Positions 49,035 to 57,639 of a stretch of DNA of 64,000 bases are shown piece by piece. The stretch comes from Tropicimonas sp. IMCC34043 (GTDB lineage Bacteria; Pseudomonadota; Alphaproteobacteria; Rhodobacterales; Rhodobacteraceae), in assembly GCF_003390845.1 (NCBI RefSeq), contig NZ_QMEK01000001.1:62001-126000 (forward strand). Direction: 5' to 3'. Below the pieces are notes generated by a model. It did not search any database and was not told the DNA's origin. It was given only the letters and a program-made list of their open reading frames with translations. Position numbers and translations under genes: made by a program. Position 1 is the first letter of the stretch, and the number at the start of each line of letters is the position of its first letter.

Positions 49035-49232
49035 GATCACTTCCTTGAAATAGCTGTATTCTGTGCCTGTCAGTCTACCCTGCGGTCTGTGCCGGACCTA
49101 AGGGAAATCTCCGTGAATTCGGCGTGTCGCGGGCGTGACATGGTCGTGGTGTAACGGCGGAAAGCGGTCTTTGATCATGCTGCGCTGCCGCGATAGGATC
49201 GCCCGCGACAAGGAACCTCGGGAAGGCACGAG

Positions 49233-50639
49233 ATGATCGAGACAGACGCGCCGCCCCTTTGGGATGCGACAGAGGGCGAAAACGCCGACGCCGCCAATGC
49301 CGCGGCGACCAAGGCCATATCTGCCATGATCAAGGCCGGCGAACGGCGCAGGGTGCTGACCGTTCTCGACCGCTGGCAGCCGACCGACATTCTGGCGCTG
49401 TTCATGCGGTTGCGGTCGAAACACGCGCGCCGGCTGCTCGAATGGTTGCCCGACGAGGCCGGGATCGGGATCCTGTCCGAACTCGATCCGCGGTTGCGCG
49501 CCTTGCTGGTCGAGGAAAAGACCAAGGCCAAGTTCCGCAAGCTGATCGGCAACCTCGATCAGGACCGGGCGCTGGCGTTGCTCGAAGGGCTGCCGCACGA
49601 CTATGCGCTCGACATCGTCACCGGCGATCCGAACGAGGCGGCGCTGCGCGAGGCGCTTGAGACCGACGACGATATGGCCGCGGCCCACATGCTGCGCGGC
49701 ATCCTGACCGCGCGCGAGGACGGCACGGTCGGCGAGGTGATTGCGGAAATCCGCGCCCGGTCGGATCAGATCGACCGGCTGGAGCGGGTCTATGTGATCG
49801 ACGCCCAGCAGACCCTGAAGGGCTGCGTGCGGCTGCGCGACCTTTTGCTGAACGACGACGACACCCCGATTGCGCAGGTGATGGAACAAAACGCGGTGGT
49901 GGTGACCGCCGAGACCGATCAGGAAGACGTGCTGGCGCTGGCCAAGAAAAAGCGGATCCACAACATCGCTGTGGTCGATGCGGCCGGCCGGCTGATCGGC
50001 GGGATCACACCGAGGGGCCTGCGCCGGATCGCGCGTGAGGAAGCCGAGGAAGACATGCTGCTGATGGGCGGGGTCTCGCCCGATGCGACGGCCTTCGACC
50101 GGCCGCTGCAGATCGTGCGCCGGCGGCTGCCATGGATCCTTGGCGGTCTGATCGGGTCCTCGATTGCGGCAACGGTGATCGGTTCGTACGAACAGGCGCT
50201 GGCCGAGGCGGCGATCCTGGCCAGCTTCATTCCGGTGGTGATGTCGACCGCCGGCAACGTGGGCATCCAGGCCTCGACCATGTCGATCCAGGCGATAGGC
50301 AACGGCATGAGCCTGCGCGGCGATTTCCTGCCGCGGCTGGGGCGCGAGATGCTGGCGGCGGTGATGAACGGGCTGCTTGTGGGGTCGGTCGTCGGCGCGC
50401 TGGTGCTGCTGGCGTCGATGCTGTTTCCGATCCCGTCGCCCCTCTATCTGGCGCTGACCTGCCTGTTCGCGATCCTGCTTGTCACCATTCTGGCCGCGAC
50501 CCTCGGCACGCTGGTGCCCTTCGTCCTGAAGGCGTTGAAATTCGACCCGGCGGTGGCGACGGGCATTTTCATCACAACCACGAACGATGTCTTCGGCGTT
50601 CTCGTGTTCTTTACCGTCGCCTCTGTCTTCTACCTCTAG
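49233..50639 (+). CDS. mgtE: magnesium transporter MgtE
   Basis: A 468-residue Mg2+ channel with the full MgtE layout: N domain of superhelical repeats (about 1-135), paired CBS domains (about 140-275) and a C-terminal five-helix membrane domain (about 300-468). The membrane signature is MSTAGNVGIQASTMSIQAI (about 337-355), and the pore end has TTTNDVFGVLVFF. In the family the cytosolic part closes the pore at high Mg2+. The following HD-domain gene starts 28 bases on, apparently in one transcript. Confidence 0.95.
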   Translation: MIETDAPPLWDATEGENADAANAAATKAISAMIKAGERRRVLTVLDRWQPTDILALFMRLRSKHARRLLEWLPDEAGIGILSELDPRLRALLVEEKTKAKFRKLIGNLDQDRALALLEGLPHDYALDIVTGDPNEAALREALETDDDMAAAHMLRGILTAREDGTVGEVIAEIRARSDQIDRLERVYVIDAQQTLKGCVRLRDLLLNDDDTPIAQVMEQNAVVVTAETDQEDVLALAKKKRIHNIAVVDAAGRLIGGITPRGLRRIAREEAEEDMLLMGGVSPDATAFDRPLQIVRRRLPWILGGLIGSSIAATVIGSYEQALAEAAILASFIPVVMSTAGNVGIQASTMSIQAIGNGMSLRGDFLPRLGREMLAAVMNGLLVGSVVGALVLLASMLFPIPSPLYLALTCLFAILLVTILAATLGTLVPFVLKALKFDPAVATGIFITTTNDVFGVLVFFTVASVFYL

Positions 50640-50667
50640 CCCCGCCCTTCGGGAAACTGGAACGTCA

Positions 50668-51567
50668 ATGTCTGAAGAAATCCTGAAGCTGTCCCGGGCG
50701 CTGGTCTTTGCTGCCGAGGCGCACCGCAACCAGCGCCGCAAAGGCGCCGCGCAGGAGCCCTATATCGACCATCTGATCGAGGTGATGAACCTCGTTGGCG
50801 AGGCGACGGGCGGTGCGGATGTGGACCTGATGATTGCAGCCCTGCTGCACGATGCGATCGAGGATACCGGCGTCGGCGCCGCCGAGCTTGAGGCACGTTT
50901 CGGCGCGCGGGTGGCACGCATCGTGGTCGAGAATTCCGACGACATGAGCCTGTCAAAGCCCGAACGAAAGCAGCGCCGTCTGGCGTCGATTGCGGGCAAG
51001 CCGGTCGATTCGCGGATGGTCAAGCTTGCCGACGTGATCTCGAACCTGCATTCGGTCGTGGTCTCGGCGCCGGCGGGCTGGGGGTCTGAACGCAAGATCG
51101 GCTATCTGGAAAGCTGCCGCGATCTGGTTGCGGCCGGCCGCGGTGCCTCGGCCGAGCTGGAAGAGACCTTCGCGCGCACCGCAGAAACAGTCGAGCAGGC
51201 AATCCGCGAGATGGACGGCATGGATATCGAAGGCCAGCGGGCGGCGGTGCGCCACCTCGAGACGGTGATCGGCCAGCCGGTTCACACGCTCTATCTGCCC
51301 AACACCGGGCTGCGCAAACTGTCTGCCCCGGACATCGAACGGCTGGCCGAGATGGCGGCGCACTACTTTCCCTCGGTCACGGTGGTCGAGGCCCATGCCA
51401 TGGTCGAGGGCAAGCTGCGGCCCGTGTTGCTGGCCCGGATCCGGTCAGACGACAGCGACGCCATCGTGGCCCTTGCCCAGCGACTGGGGCTGGCCTTCGA
51501 TCAGGACTACATCGGGATCGAGGTCGAGGGCCGATATGTCCGGGTCTATACCGACGACACGGCGTGA
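50668..51567 (+). CDS. SpoT/MESH1-like HD hydrolase with an unassigned C-terminal domain
   Basis: The 299-residue product has an N-terminal HD domain (about 1-175) with the (p)ppGpp-hydrolase pattern: AEAHRNQRRK (His19), YIDHLIEV (His35), LLHDAIEDT (His61, Asp62, Glu65, Asp66) and MVKLADVISNL (Asp near 122). These are the metal and catalytic positions of the SpoT hydrolase half and of the small alarmone hydrolase MESH1. No synthetase, TGS or ACT domain is evident. The C-terminal ~100 residues (from HTLYLPNTG to the end) form an unfamiliar alpha/beta domain. It is probably co-transcribed with mgtE. Hydrolysis of an alarmone or a related nucleotide is inferred. Confidence 0.78.
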   Translation: MSEEILKLSRALVFAAEAHRNQRRKGAAQEPYIDHLIEVMNLVGEATGGADVDLMIAALLHDAIEDTGVGAAELEARFGARVARIVVENSDDMSLSKPERKQRRLASIAGKPVDSRMVKLADVISNLHSVVVSAPAGWGSERKIGYLESCRDLVAAGRGASAELEETFARTAETVEQAIREMDGMDIEGQRAAVRHLETVIGQPVHTLYLPNTGLRKLSAPDIERLAEMAAHYFPSVTVVEAHAMVEGKLRPVLLARIRSDDSDAIVALAQRLGLAFDQDYIGIEVEGRYVRVYTDDTA

Positions 51568-51578
51568 GGGGGATTGAA

Positions 51579-51785
51579 AGCCCCGGCCGCCTTGCCGCCC
51601 GCGGTGCGCAGGGCCTGGCGCAGGGTCAGGCCGGCGACTGTGAACAGCGCCTGCAACTGGGGACGCATTCAGCCCGTCTTCAGGTATTCGACGACCGTGC
51701 CCTCGTGACCCGCCGCCTCGATGACCCGCAGCACGTCGCGTGACGTGCTGCAGGCCGGGTTGTCATGGATCAGCACCCGCAGGGG
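51579..51785 (-). pseudogene. remnant of an arsC-type arsenate reductase gene
   Basis: On the minus strand the frame reads LIHDNPACSTSRDVLRVIE and then VVEYLKTG, a stop codon (TGA at 51669-51671), and continues in the same frame with RPQLQALFTVAGLTLRQALR. This follows the glutaredoxin-type ArsC family, whose N terminus has a YHNPxCxxSR motif and then an EYLKxGWTRPQL-like stretch; the stop sits where the Trp would be (TGG to TGA). There is no ATG at the start, and after the QALRTAGG region the homology is lost, so about half the protein is missing. It lies directly downstream of the pfkB-type gene. It appears inactive. Confidence 0.72.
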
Positions 51786-51786
51786 G

Positions 51787-52734
51787 TCAGACCGGGATCA
51801 GTTTGCATTCGGGCAGCAGGCGCTCGACGTCTTCCTTGGTGCAAAGCTGGGTCGCCTCGGTCATCACCGCGGCACTGGCCGCGGCTGCGCCGACGCGGGC
51901 GGCCTCCTGGATCGACTTGCCCTCGGCCAGCGCCCAGGTGAAGCCGCCGACATAGCTGTCGCCTGCGCCGACCTTGGACACGACCTTGACCTTGGCCGCC
52001 GTCGCGAGCCACGAGCCATCGGGCGTGGTCAGCACCGACCCTTCGGCACCGCGGGCGAAGATCACGTTCTCGGCCACGCCGCGCGCGATCAGTTCGCGCG
52101 AATAGGCGGCGGTGTCGGCAGGCGTCGTCAGCTCGCGGCCCGCCAGCCCCTCGGCCTCTGCATCGTCCGAACGCAGCAGGAAGGGCGGGGTTCTGGGATT
52201 TTCGACCAGATGCTTGAGCGGGGCGCCCGAGGTGTCGACGATCAGCCGGGCACCGGTATCGCGCAGCCGCTCGGTCAGCTTTTCCTCGAAATCGACCGGC
52301 ACGCCCGGCGGCTGGCTGCCGCTGAGCACGACGAAGGCGCCGTTCGTGGCGTTCGAGGCCGCGGTGTTCAGCGCCATCTCGACATGGTTGCTGTCCCAGG
52401 CAGGTCCGGGCAGCACAAAGCGGTATTGCTCGCCGGTTTCTAGATCGGTGACGGCGATGCTGGCCCGGGTTTCACCGGGGCCCGGAACCGCGACCGTCGG
52501 GATCCCTTCAAGGGCGAGGAAATACAGCAGCTTCTGGCCGTTGTAGCCCGCGGTTGCGACAAGGGCTGTCGCCTGGCCGCCCAGATGCCGGATCGCACGG
52601 GCGACGTTGATGCCGCCGCCGCCGGGATCGACCTGGGGCTCGCTGCAGCGCAGTTTCAACTCCGGCACGACCCTTGCAGCTTCGGTCGCGGTGTCCAGCG
52701 CGGGATTGAGTGTGATCGTGAGGATGCCCGTCAA
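51787..52734 (-). CDS. PfkB-family hexose kinase (1-phosphofructokinase/6-phosphofructokinase II type)
   Basis: A 315-residue ribokinase-fold kinase. It opens with the sugar-phosphate kinase pattern ITLNPALD (6-13), has the substrate motif PGGGGINVARAIRHLG (37-52) and ends with the ATP/anion-hole motif GAGDSYVGGF (about 259-268), with the catalytic Asp in GAGD. The closest group is 1-phosphofructokinase and E. coli PfkB. Phosphorylated fructose or tagatose is the likely substrate, but no fructose PTS gene is in view. The arsC remnant follows directly. Confidence 0.86.
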   Translation of the reverse strand: MTGILTITLNPALDTATEAARVVPELKLRCSEPQVDPGGGGINVARAIRHLGGQATALVATAGYNGQKLLYFLALEGIPTVAVPGPGETRASIAVTDLETGEQYRFVLPGPAWDSNHVEMALNTAASNATNGAFVVLSGSQPPGVPVDFEEKLTERLRDTGARLIVDTSGAPLKHLVENPRTPPFLLRSDDAEAEGLAGRELTTPADTAAYSRELIARGVAENVIFARGAEGSVLTTPDGSWLATAAKVKVVSKVGAGDSYVGGFTWALAEGKSIQEAARVGAAAASAAVMTEATQLCTKEDVERLLPECKLIPV

Positions 52735-52880
52735 ACCGCGGCCTCCCTATATTGTTGAGGAATGTTTGCGCACACAGTGCCGATGCCGAACGACTTTGCA
52801 ACCGCTTTGGCCGCGGGCTTTCGGCGCAGGCGGCGTTTGCGGAATGTCCGGGTTGCGCCCGGCGCGGGCCAGCGGCCGGT

Positions 52881-53306
52881 CTATTCCCACCAGCGGTCGA
52901 CCGAGGCGATGTCGGCATCCGACCAGCCGAAATGATGGGCGAATTCGTGCACCACGATATGCGCCACCAGTTCGTCCAAAGGCACCTCGCCGCGGTCGAT
53001 CCATTCGTCGAGGATGGCCCGACGATAGAGCCAGATCGTATCGGGCTGGGCGGGCTGGTCCATGACCGAGCGTTCGGTCAGCGGGATGCCGTCATAAAGC
53101 CCGGTCAGATCATAGGGGTCGTCGATGCCGAGCCCGTCGAGGGTGGCGTCGTCGGCGAATTCCTCGACCCGTATCGCCACCTCGGCCGCGGCGGCGGCGA
53201 AGGGGGCGGGCAGGGCGGCGCGGGCGGCCTCGGCCATGGCCGCGATATCCTCGGCAAGCGGCGCGGTGGCCGCGGTCCAGTTACCCTGCGTACCGGTCTG
53301 TTCCAT
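52881..53306 (-). CDS. zincin-like metallopeptidase family protein (COG3824)
   Basis: A 141-residue cytoplasmic protein of the minimal zinc metallopeptidase group formerly DUF1025. The zinc motif HEFAHHFGWSD (120-130) has His120 and His124 as ligands, Glu121 as catalytic base, and the downstream Asp130 as probable third ligand. Strands with IWLYRRAILDEWI precede it. Substrate is unknown. GGAGG upstream supports the ATG at 53306. Divergent from gltX. Confidence 0.82.
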   Translation of the reverse strand: MEQTGTQGNWTAATAPLAEDIAAMAEAARAALPAPFAAAAAEVAIRVEEFADDATLDGLGIDDPYDLTGLYDGIPLTERSVMDQPAQPDTIWLYRRAILDEWIDRGEVPLDELVAHIVVHEFAHHFGWSDADIASVDRWWE

Positions 53307-53379
53307 CGGCCCCTCCTGCGCCATGGTATGGACAATTTCGCCCCTCTGTGGAAGAGGCCGGGACCGAAGGAGACCCGAA

Positions 53380-54699
53380 ATGACCTGCACCCGTTTCGCC
53401 CCGTCGCCCACCGGCTATCTTCATGTGGGCAACCTGCGTACCGCGCTGTTCAACTGGCTGATCGCGCGCAAGGCCGGGGGCACCTTCATCCTCAGGCTCG
53501 ACGATACCGATCCGGAACGTTCGAAGCAGGAATATGCCGACGGAATCCAGCGCGATCTGGAATGGCTGGGCCTGACCTGGGACCGGATCGAAACCCAGTC
53601 GGCGCGGCTCGACCGCTATCAGGCCGCAGCGGAGGACCTGCGCGGCAAGGGGCGGTTCTATGAAGCCTTCGAGACCCCGGTCGAGCTGGATCTGAAGCGC
53701 AAGAAGCAGCTGAACATGGGGCGCCCGCCGGTCTATGACCGCGCAGCCCTGCACCTGAGCGACGGTGAAAAGGCGGCGCTGCGGGCCGAGCGGCCGGGCC
53801 ACTGGCGGTTCCTTTTGAACCAGGAGCGGATCGAGTGGCAGGACGGGATCCTCGGGGATATCTCGATCGACGCGGCGAGCGTCTCCGATCCGGTGCTGAT
53901 CCGCGGCGACGGGCAGGTGCTTTATACCCTGGCCTCGGTCGTCGATGACGTCGAGATGGGGATCACCCATATCGTGCGCGGCGCCGACCACGTGACCAAC
54001 ACCGCGACTCAGATCCAGATCATCGAGGCATTGGGCGGTGTGGCACCCGCCTTCGCCCACCATTCGCTGCTGACCGGGCCGCAGGGCGAGGCGCTGTCGA
54101 AGCGGCTTGGCACCCTGAGCCTGCGCGATCTGCGGGCGCGGGGAGTGGAGCCGATGGCGCTGTTGAGCCTGATGGCGCGGCTCGGTTCGGCCGATCCGGT
54201 CGAGTTGCGCATGAGCCATCAGGAGCTGATCGACGGTTTCGATCTGAGCCATTTCGGCGCCGCCCCGACCAAGTTCGACGCCGAGGACCTGATGCCGCTG
54301 ACCGCCAAATACCAGCATGCGCTGCCCTTCGAGGCGGTTGCGGCCGAGGTCGCGGCGCTTGGTGTGCCCGAGGCACTGGCCGAGCAGTTCTGGACCGTGG
54401 TCCGCGAAAACATCACCGTGCGGGCGGACATGGCCGGCTGGTGGGAAATCCTGTCGACCGGGGCCGAGCCGCTGGTCGAGGCGGAGGATGCGGATTTCGT
54501 CGCCACAGCGCTGTCGATGTTGCCCGAACCGCCCTATGGCGAAAACACCTGGTCCGAATGGACCGCGGCGGTGAAGGCCGCGACGGGGCGCAAGGGCAAG
54601 GGATTGTTCCTGCCGCTGCGCAAGGCACTGACCGGGCGGACCCGCGGCCCCGAAATGGCCGACTTCATGCCGCTGATGCAGGCAAAGCCGCGCGGCTGA
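53380..54699 (+). CDS. gltX: glutamate--tRNA ligase (short form)
   Basis: A class I aminoacyl-tRNA synthetase, 439 residues. The HIGH-equivalent motif is PSPTGYLHVGN (9-19) and the KMSKS-equivalent is ALSKRLGTLS (about 239-248). At about 440 residues it is the short form that alphaproteobacteria often carry beside a longer copy; such copies can charge tRNA-Glu or be non-discriminating for tRNA-Gln. The start is defined by MTCTRFAPSPTG, and an upstream open frame is a shadow of the metallopeptidase gene. Confidence 0.95.
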   Translation: MTCTRFAPSPTGYLHVGNLRTALFNWLIARKAGGTFILRLDDTDPERSKQEYADGIQRDLEWLGLTWDRIETQSARLDRYQAAAEDLRGKGRFYEAFETPVELDLKRKKQLNMGRPPVYDRAALHLSDGEKAALRAERPGHWRFLLNQERIEWQDGILGDISIDAASVSDPVLIRGDGQVLYTLASVVDDVEMGITHIVRGADHVTNTATQIQIIEALGGVAPAFAHHSLLTGPQGEALSKRLGTLSLRDLRARGVEPMALLSLMARLGSADPVELRMSHQELIDGFDLSHFGAAPTKFDAEDLMPLTAKYQHALPFEAVAAEVAALGVPEALAEQFWTVVRENITVRADMAGWWEILSTGAEPLVEAEDADFVATALSMLPEPPYGENTWSEWTAAVKAATGRKGKGLFLPLRKALTGRTRGPEMADFMPLMQAKPRG

Positions 54700-55005
54700 G
54701 GCCCGTCGCATCGCACCCCGGCTGTCTGCGTGACGGGGGTGCCGCCGGGCGGGCCCGCGCGGCGGTGGCGCCGCTGGCGCGGCGCGGGGCATGTGCCATT
54801 GCGGCGGTTGTGGCTGAAACCTTTGGCAAATTGCTGAGAGGTCAGTTGAGGGCGCGGTGCGTCCTCAACAGACCTGTTCGAGCCTGATGCGAGTCGCCCC
54901 CGCCTCAAGGACGCCTGCGGCGCCGCGTACCGCGGTGGCCTGCGGCCATCCTTGACCCGGCGCTGACTCGCGGACAGGGCGATGGTCTGACCGGATGCGG
55001 GGAAG
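54700..55005. other. gap between gltX and the convergent cyclotransferase gene
   Basis: In these 306 bases I see no gene. The left part has GC-rich complementary blocks (GCCGCCGGGCGGGCCC) that could end gltX transcription; no T-tract is present. Open frames on either strand show no recognisable protein. Confidence 0.45.
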
Positions 55006-55569
55006 TCAGCGGGCGCGCTCGATGCGGGGCGTGCGGGCGGCGAGTTCTGAGTCGACGAAGTCCTGCTGCCAGCGCGTCAGGGCCCTGTGGTTGAGGTATC
55101 TGGGCGCGGCGCGGTCGTTCAGGACCGGGATCTGCCACCCGGCGGTGGTGGCGAAAAAGCGCTGCGCGCCCGCCTCGCCGAAGGTCTCCAGAAACCCCTG
55201 CACGACCGTGTCGATATAGCTGAGCAGCAGTCTGTGGCGGGATCCTTGCGGTGTGCCGAGCTTGCGCGGGACGGCATAGATCTGGGCCGGCGCCGGACCG
55301 CCGCAGGCGAGACGCGTCGCGGTGACCTGCAGGCGGTCATAGCTGCGTTCGCGCCAGTCGAGCCCGGGCCAGTCCGAGGCTGCGACCTCGGCCAAGAGCC
55401 CCTCGATCGCCACGGGCGCCGGTTCGACCGAGAGCACGGCGACGGGCCGGAACCCGGTTGCGACCCAGACCCGGCGCCAGCCGTCGAGCCGGGCCGGAAC
55501 CGCCGCGGAAAGCGCGTGGGTTGCCCGATTGACGAGCGATCCGTAGCCGAAGACATGATCTTGCGCCAT
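55006..55569 (-). CDS. gamma-glutamylcyclotransferase-like (AIG2 fold) protein
   Basis: A 187-residue soluble protein with the family N-terminal motif VFGYGSLVN (6-14) and GWRRVWVATG (30-39), typical of the gamma-glutamylcyclotransferase/AIG2 fold. The usual catalytic Glu corresponds to the ERSYDRLQV region (about 94-102), where the fold's ExxxYxRxxV pattern is met. Reactions in the family include 5-oxoproline formation from gamma-glutamyl compounds, and ring opening by related enzymes. Divergent from the glycine cleavage operon. Confidence 0.75.
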   Translation of the reverse strand: MAQDHVFGYGSLVNRATHALSAAVPARLDGWRRVWVATGFRPVAVLSVEPAPVAIEGLLAEVAASDWPGLDWRERSYDRLQVTATRLACGGPAPAQIYAVPRKLGTPQGSRHRLLLSYIDTVVQGFLETFGEAGAQRFFATTAGWQIPVLNDRAAPRYLNHRALTRWQQDFVDSELAARTPRIERAR

Positions 55570-55650
55570 GCATCGGGTCTAGGCGGCAGCCGGGAAGCAC
55601 GCAAGGCTTGCCCGGTCGACGGGCCTGCGCTATGCGGGATTTCAACCCAC

Positions 55651-55802
55651 GACGGGAGAACCGGCTGCAAGGCCGGTGCCGAAGGAGCAACCGCCCCGGA
55701 AACTCTCAGGCCCAAGGACCGCGTGGGAAGTGACTCTGGAGAGAGGGACCGGATGGTCCCCGCCGAAGGGATAACGATCTCAGGCGCAGTGACAGAGGGG
55801 GC
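55651..55802 (+). promoter_or_regulatory. tandem glycine riboswitch upstream of gcvT
   Basis: Two adjacent glycine aptamers are recognisable. The first has GGGAGA, GCCGAAGGAGCAA, CCCCGGAAACTCTCAGG and CCAAGGACCG. The second has GGAGAGAGGG, CCGCCGAAGGGATAACG, ATCTCAGGCGCAGTGACAG and AGGGGG. This is the known gcvT-type riboswitch, which turns on glycine cleavage when glycine is high. It ends 81 bases before the gcvT start. Confidence 0.93.
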
Positions 55803-55883
55803 ATCGGAACAGCGGCGCAAGCCGCCCTGTCGGTGCCGGAAGGGTCTTGCCTGACGGCCTTGAACGTGAAGGAGCGAGCCCGC

Positions 55884-57005
55884 ATGGCCGAAGACCTGGC
55901 GACGACGCCGTTGCACGCGCTGCATCTGGAGCTTGGGGCACGAATGGTGCCCTTCGCCGGCTATGAGATGCCGGTGCAATACCCCTCGGGCGTGCTGAAA
56001 GAGCATCTGCACACCCGCGCGGCTGCCGGGTTGTTCGACGTCAGTCACATGGGGCAGATCCTTCTCAAGGGCGACAATCCCGCGGCGGCGCTGGAGCGGC
56101 TGATGCCGCAGGCGATCGTCGGGCTGAAGCCCGGGCGCCAGCGCTATGGCTTTTTCACCTCCGAGACCGGGGGCATCCTTGACGATCTGATGGTGGCCAA
56201 TCGCGGCGATCATCTGTTCCTTGTGGTCAATGCGGCCAACAAGGCCGAGGACGCCGCGCATTTGCGGCGCAACCTGTTCGACCTTGCCATGATCGAGGTC
56301 GAGAACCGGGCGCTGCTGGCGCTGCAGGGGCCTGCGGCCGCGGCGGCGCTGGCGCGCACGATCCCGCTGCCCGAGATGAAATTCATGGACGTGGCGGTGG
56401 TCGATACCGGCTTTGGCACGCTCTGGATCTCGCGGTCGGGCTATACCGGCGAGGACGGGTTCGAAATTTCCGTCAAGAAGGACCATGCCGAGGTATTCGC
56501 CCGCGCATTGCTGGCGCAGCCCGAGGTCTTGCCCGTCGGGCTTGGCGCGCGCGACTCGCTCAGGCTCGAGGCCGGGCTTTGCCTGCATGGCCATGACATC
56601 ACGCCGGCGACCGATCCGGTCGAAGCGGCGTTGACCTGGGCGATCCAGGCTGCCCGGCGACCGGGCGGCGCGCGCGCGGGCGGCTATCCCGGAGCCGACC
56701 GGATCGCGGCGCAACTGCAGCGCCCCGTCGAGTCGCTGTCGCGGGTCCGGGTCGGGTTGCTGCCCGAGGGACGCGCGCCGATGCGCGAAGGCGTCGAGAT
56801 CTTCGAGGATGAGGCGGCCGAGCACCCGGTGGGGCGCATCACGTCGGGCACCTTCGGGCCGACGCTGGGTCAGCCTGTCGCCATGGGCTATGTCACCGGC
56901 CGGCTGGCCGGTGTCGGCACGCGGCTCTGGGGCGAGTTGCGCGGGCGCCGGCAGCCGGTGACCGTGGCCGGCCTGCCCTTTGTCGCCGCTTCCTACAAAC
57001 GTTGA
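55884..57005 (+). CDS. gcvT: aminomethyltransferase (glycine cleavage T protein)
   Basis: The T protein releases ammonia from the aminomethyl group on GcvH and transfers the one-carbon unit to tetrahydrofolate. The 373-residue length is normal. The family start TTPLHALHLELGARMVPFAGYEMPVQY (7-33) and the folate-binding middle FDVSHMGQI (53-61) are visible, with the C-terminal barrel ending near residue 365. It is the first gene after the riboswitch, with GGAG upstream of the ATG. Confidence 0.96.
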   Translation: MAEDLATTPLHALHLELGARMVPFAGYEMPVQYPSGVLKEHLHTRAAAGLFDVSHMGQILLKGDNPAAALERLMPQAIVGLKPGRQRYGFFTSETGGILDDLMVANRGDHLFLVVNAANKAEDAAHLRRNLFDLAMIEVENRALLALQGPAAAAALARTIPLPEMKFMDVAVVDTGFGTLWISRSGYTGEDGFEISVKKDHAEVFARALLAQPEVLPVGLGARDSLRLEAGLCLHGHDITPATDPVEAALTWAIQAARRPGGARAGGYPGADRIAAQLQRPVESLSRVRVGLLPEGRAPMREGVEIFEDEAAEHPVGRITSGTFGPTLGQPVAMGYVTGRLAGVGTRLWGELRGRRQPVTVAGLPFVAASYKR

Positions 57006-57037
57006 TCCCTGCTGAGTTTCCCAAGGAGCCTGTCCAT

Positions 57038-57397
57038 ATGAAATACACAGAAGACCACGAGTGGCTGAGCCTCGACGGCGATGTCGTGACCATCGGCATC
57101 ACCGATCACGCCCAGGAACAGTTGGGCGACATCGTCTTCATCGAACTGCCCGAGGTCGGAACCCAGGTCACCAGGGGCGACGAGGTCGTGGTGATCGAAT
57201 CGGTCAAGGCGGCGTCTGACATCGCCGCGCCGATCGACGGCGAGGTGATCGAGGTCAATGAAGCCATTGTCGCCAATCCGGGAACGGTCAACGAGGATGC
57301 CGAAGGCATCGGCTGGTTCCTGAAGGTGCGGGTGGACGACCTCTCGCAGCTCGACGAGTTCCTGGACGAGGATGCCTACAAGGACCTCATAGAATAG
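57038..57397 (+). CDS. gcvH: glycine cleavage system H protein
   Basis: A 119-residue lipoyl carrier that shuttles the aminomethyl intermediate between P, T and L proteins. The lipoylated lysine is Lys57 in the ESVKAASD motif (54-61). The hairpin around TDHAQEQLGDIVFIELPEVG (22-41) is the standard H-protein pattern. AAGGAG precedes the ATG by eight bases. It is separated from gcvP by 242 bases that contain a strong inverted repeat. Confidence 0.97.
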   Translation: MKYTEDHEWLSLDGDVVTIGITDHAQEQLGDIVFIELPEVGTQVTRGDEVVVIESVKAASDIAAPIDGEVIEVNEAIVANPGTVNEDAEGIGWFLKVRVDDLSQLDEFLDEDAYKDLIE

Positions 57398-57524
57398 CGA
57401 CGGATCTCGTCCTGCCGATGACCGCAGGGGCCGGCCCGACCAGCACAGAGGGTGGGCCCGACTGCCTTCGGGCAACCAGACTGCCTTTGGCCAGGACGCC
57501 CCCGTCGCCATGGCTGCGGCGTAG

Positions 57525-57571
57525 CCCCGGGTGACCCGGGCGCATCCGGGCCGCGGGCGACCCGGATGCGC
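57525..57571. repeat. inverted repeats in the gcvH-gcvP gap
   Basis: Two adjacent dyads occur: CCCGGG-TGA-CCCGGG (57526-57540) and GCGCATCCGGG (57540-57550) with CCCGGATGCGC (57561-57571), the latter a perfect 11-bp stem with a 10-base loop. No T-tract follows on either strand. Confidence 0.65.
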
Positions 57572-57639
57572 GATCCCGCAGCCCTTCACCCGCCTCGGGA
57601 ACCCTTGCCAAGCGGTCCCAGAACTTCGGATTGACAACC

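Noticed and set aside
49041-49232. Guanidine (ykkC) or Mg2+ riboswitch upstream of the SMR-like or mgtE gene
   Set aside because: I found none of the conserved ykkC or M-box blocks in either orientation.
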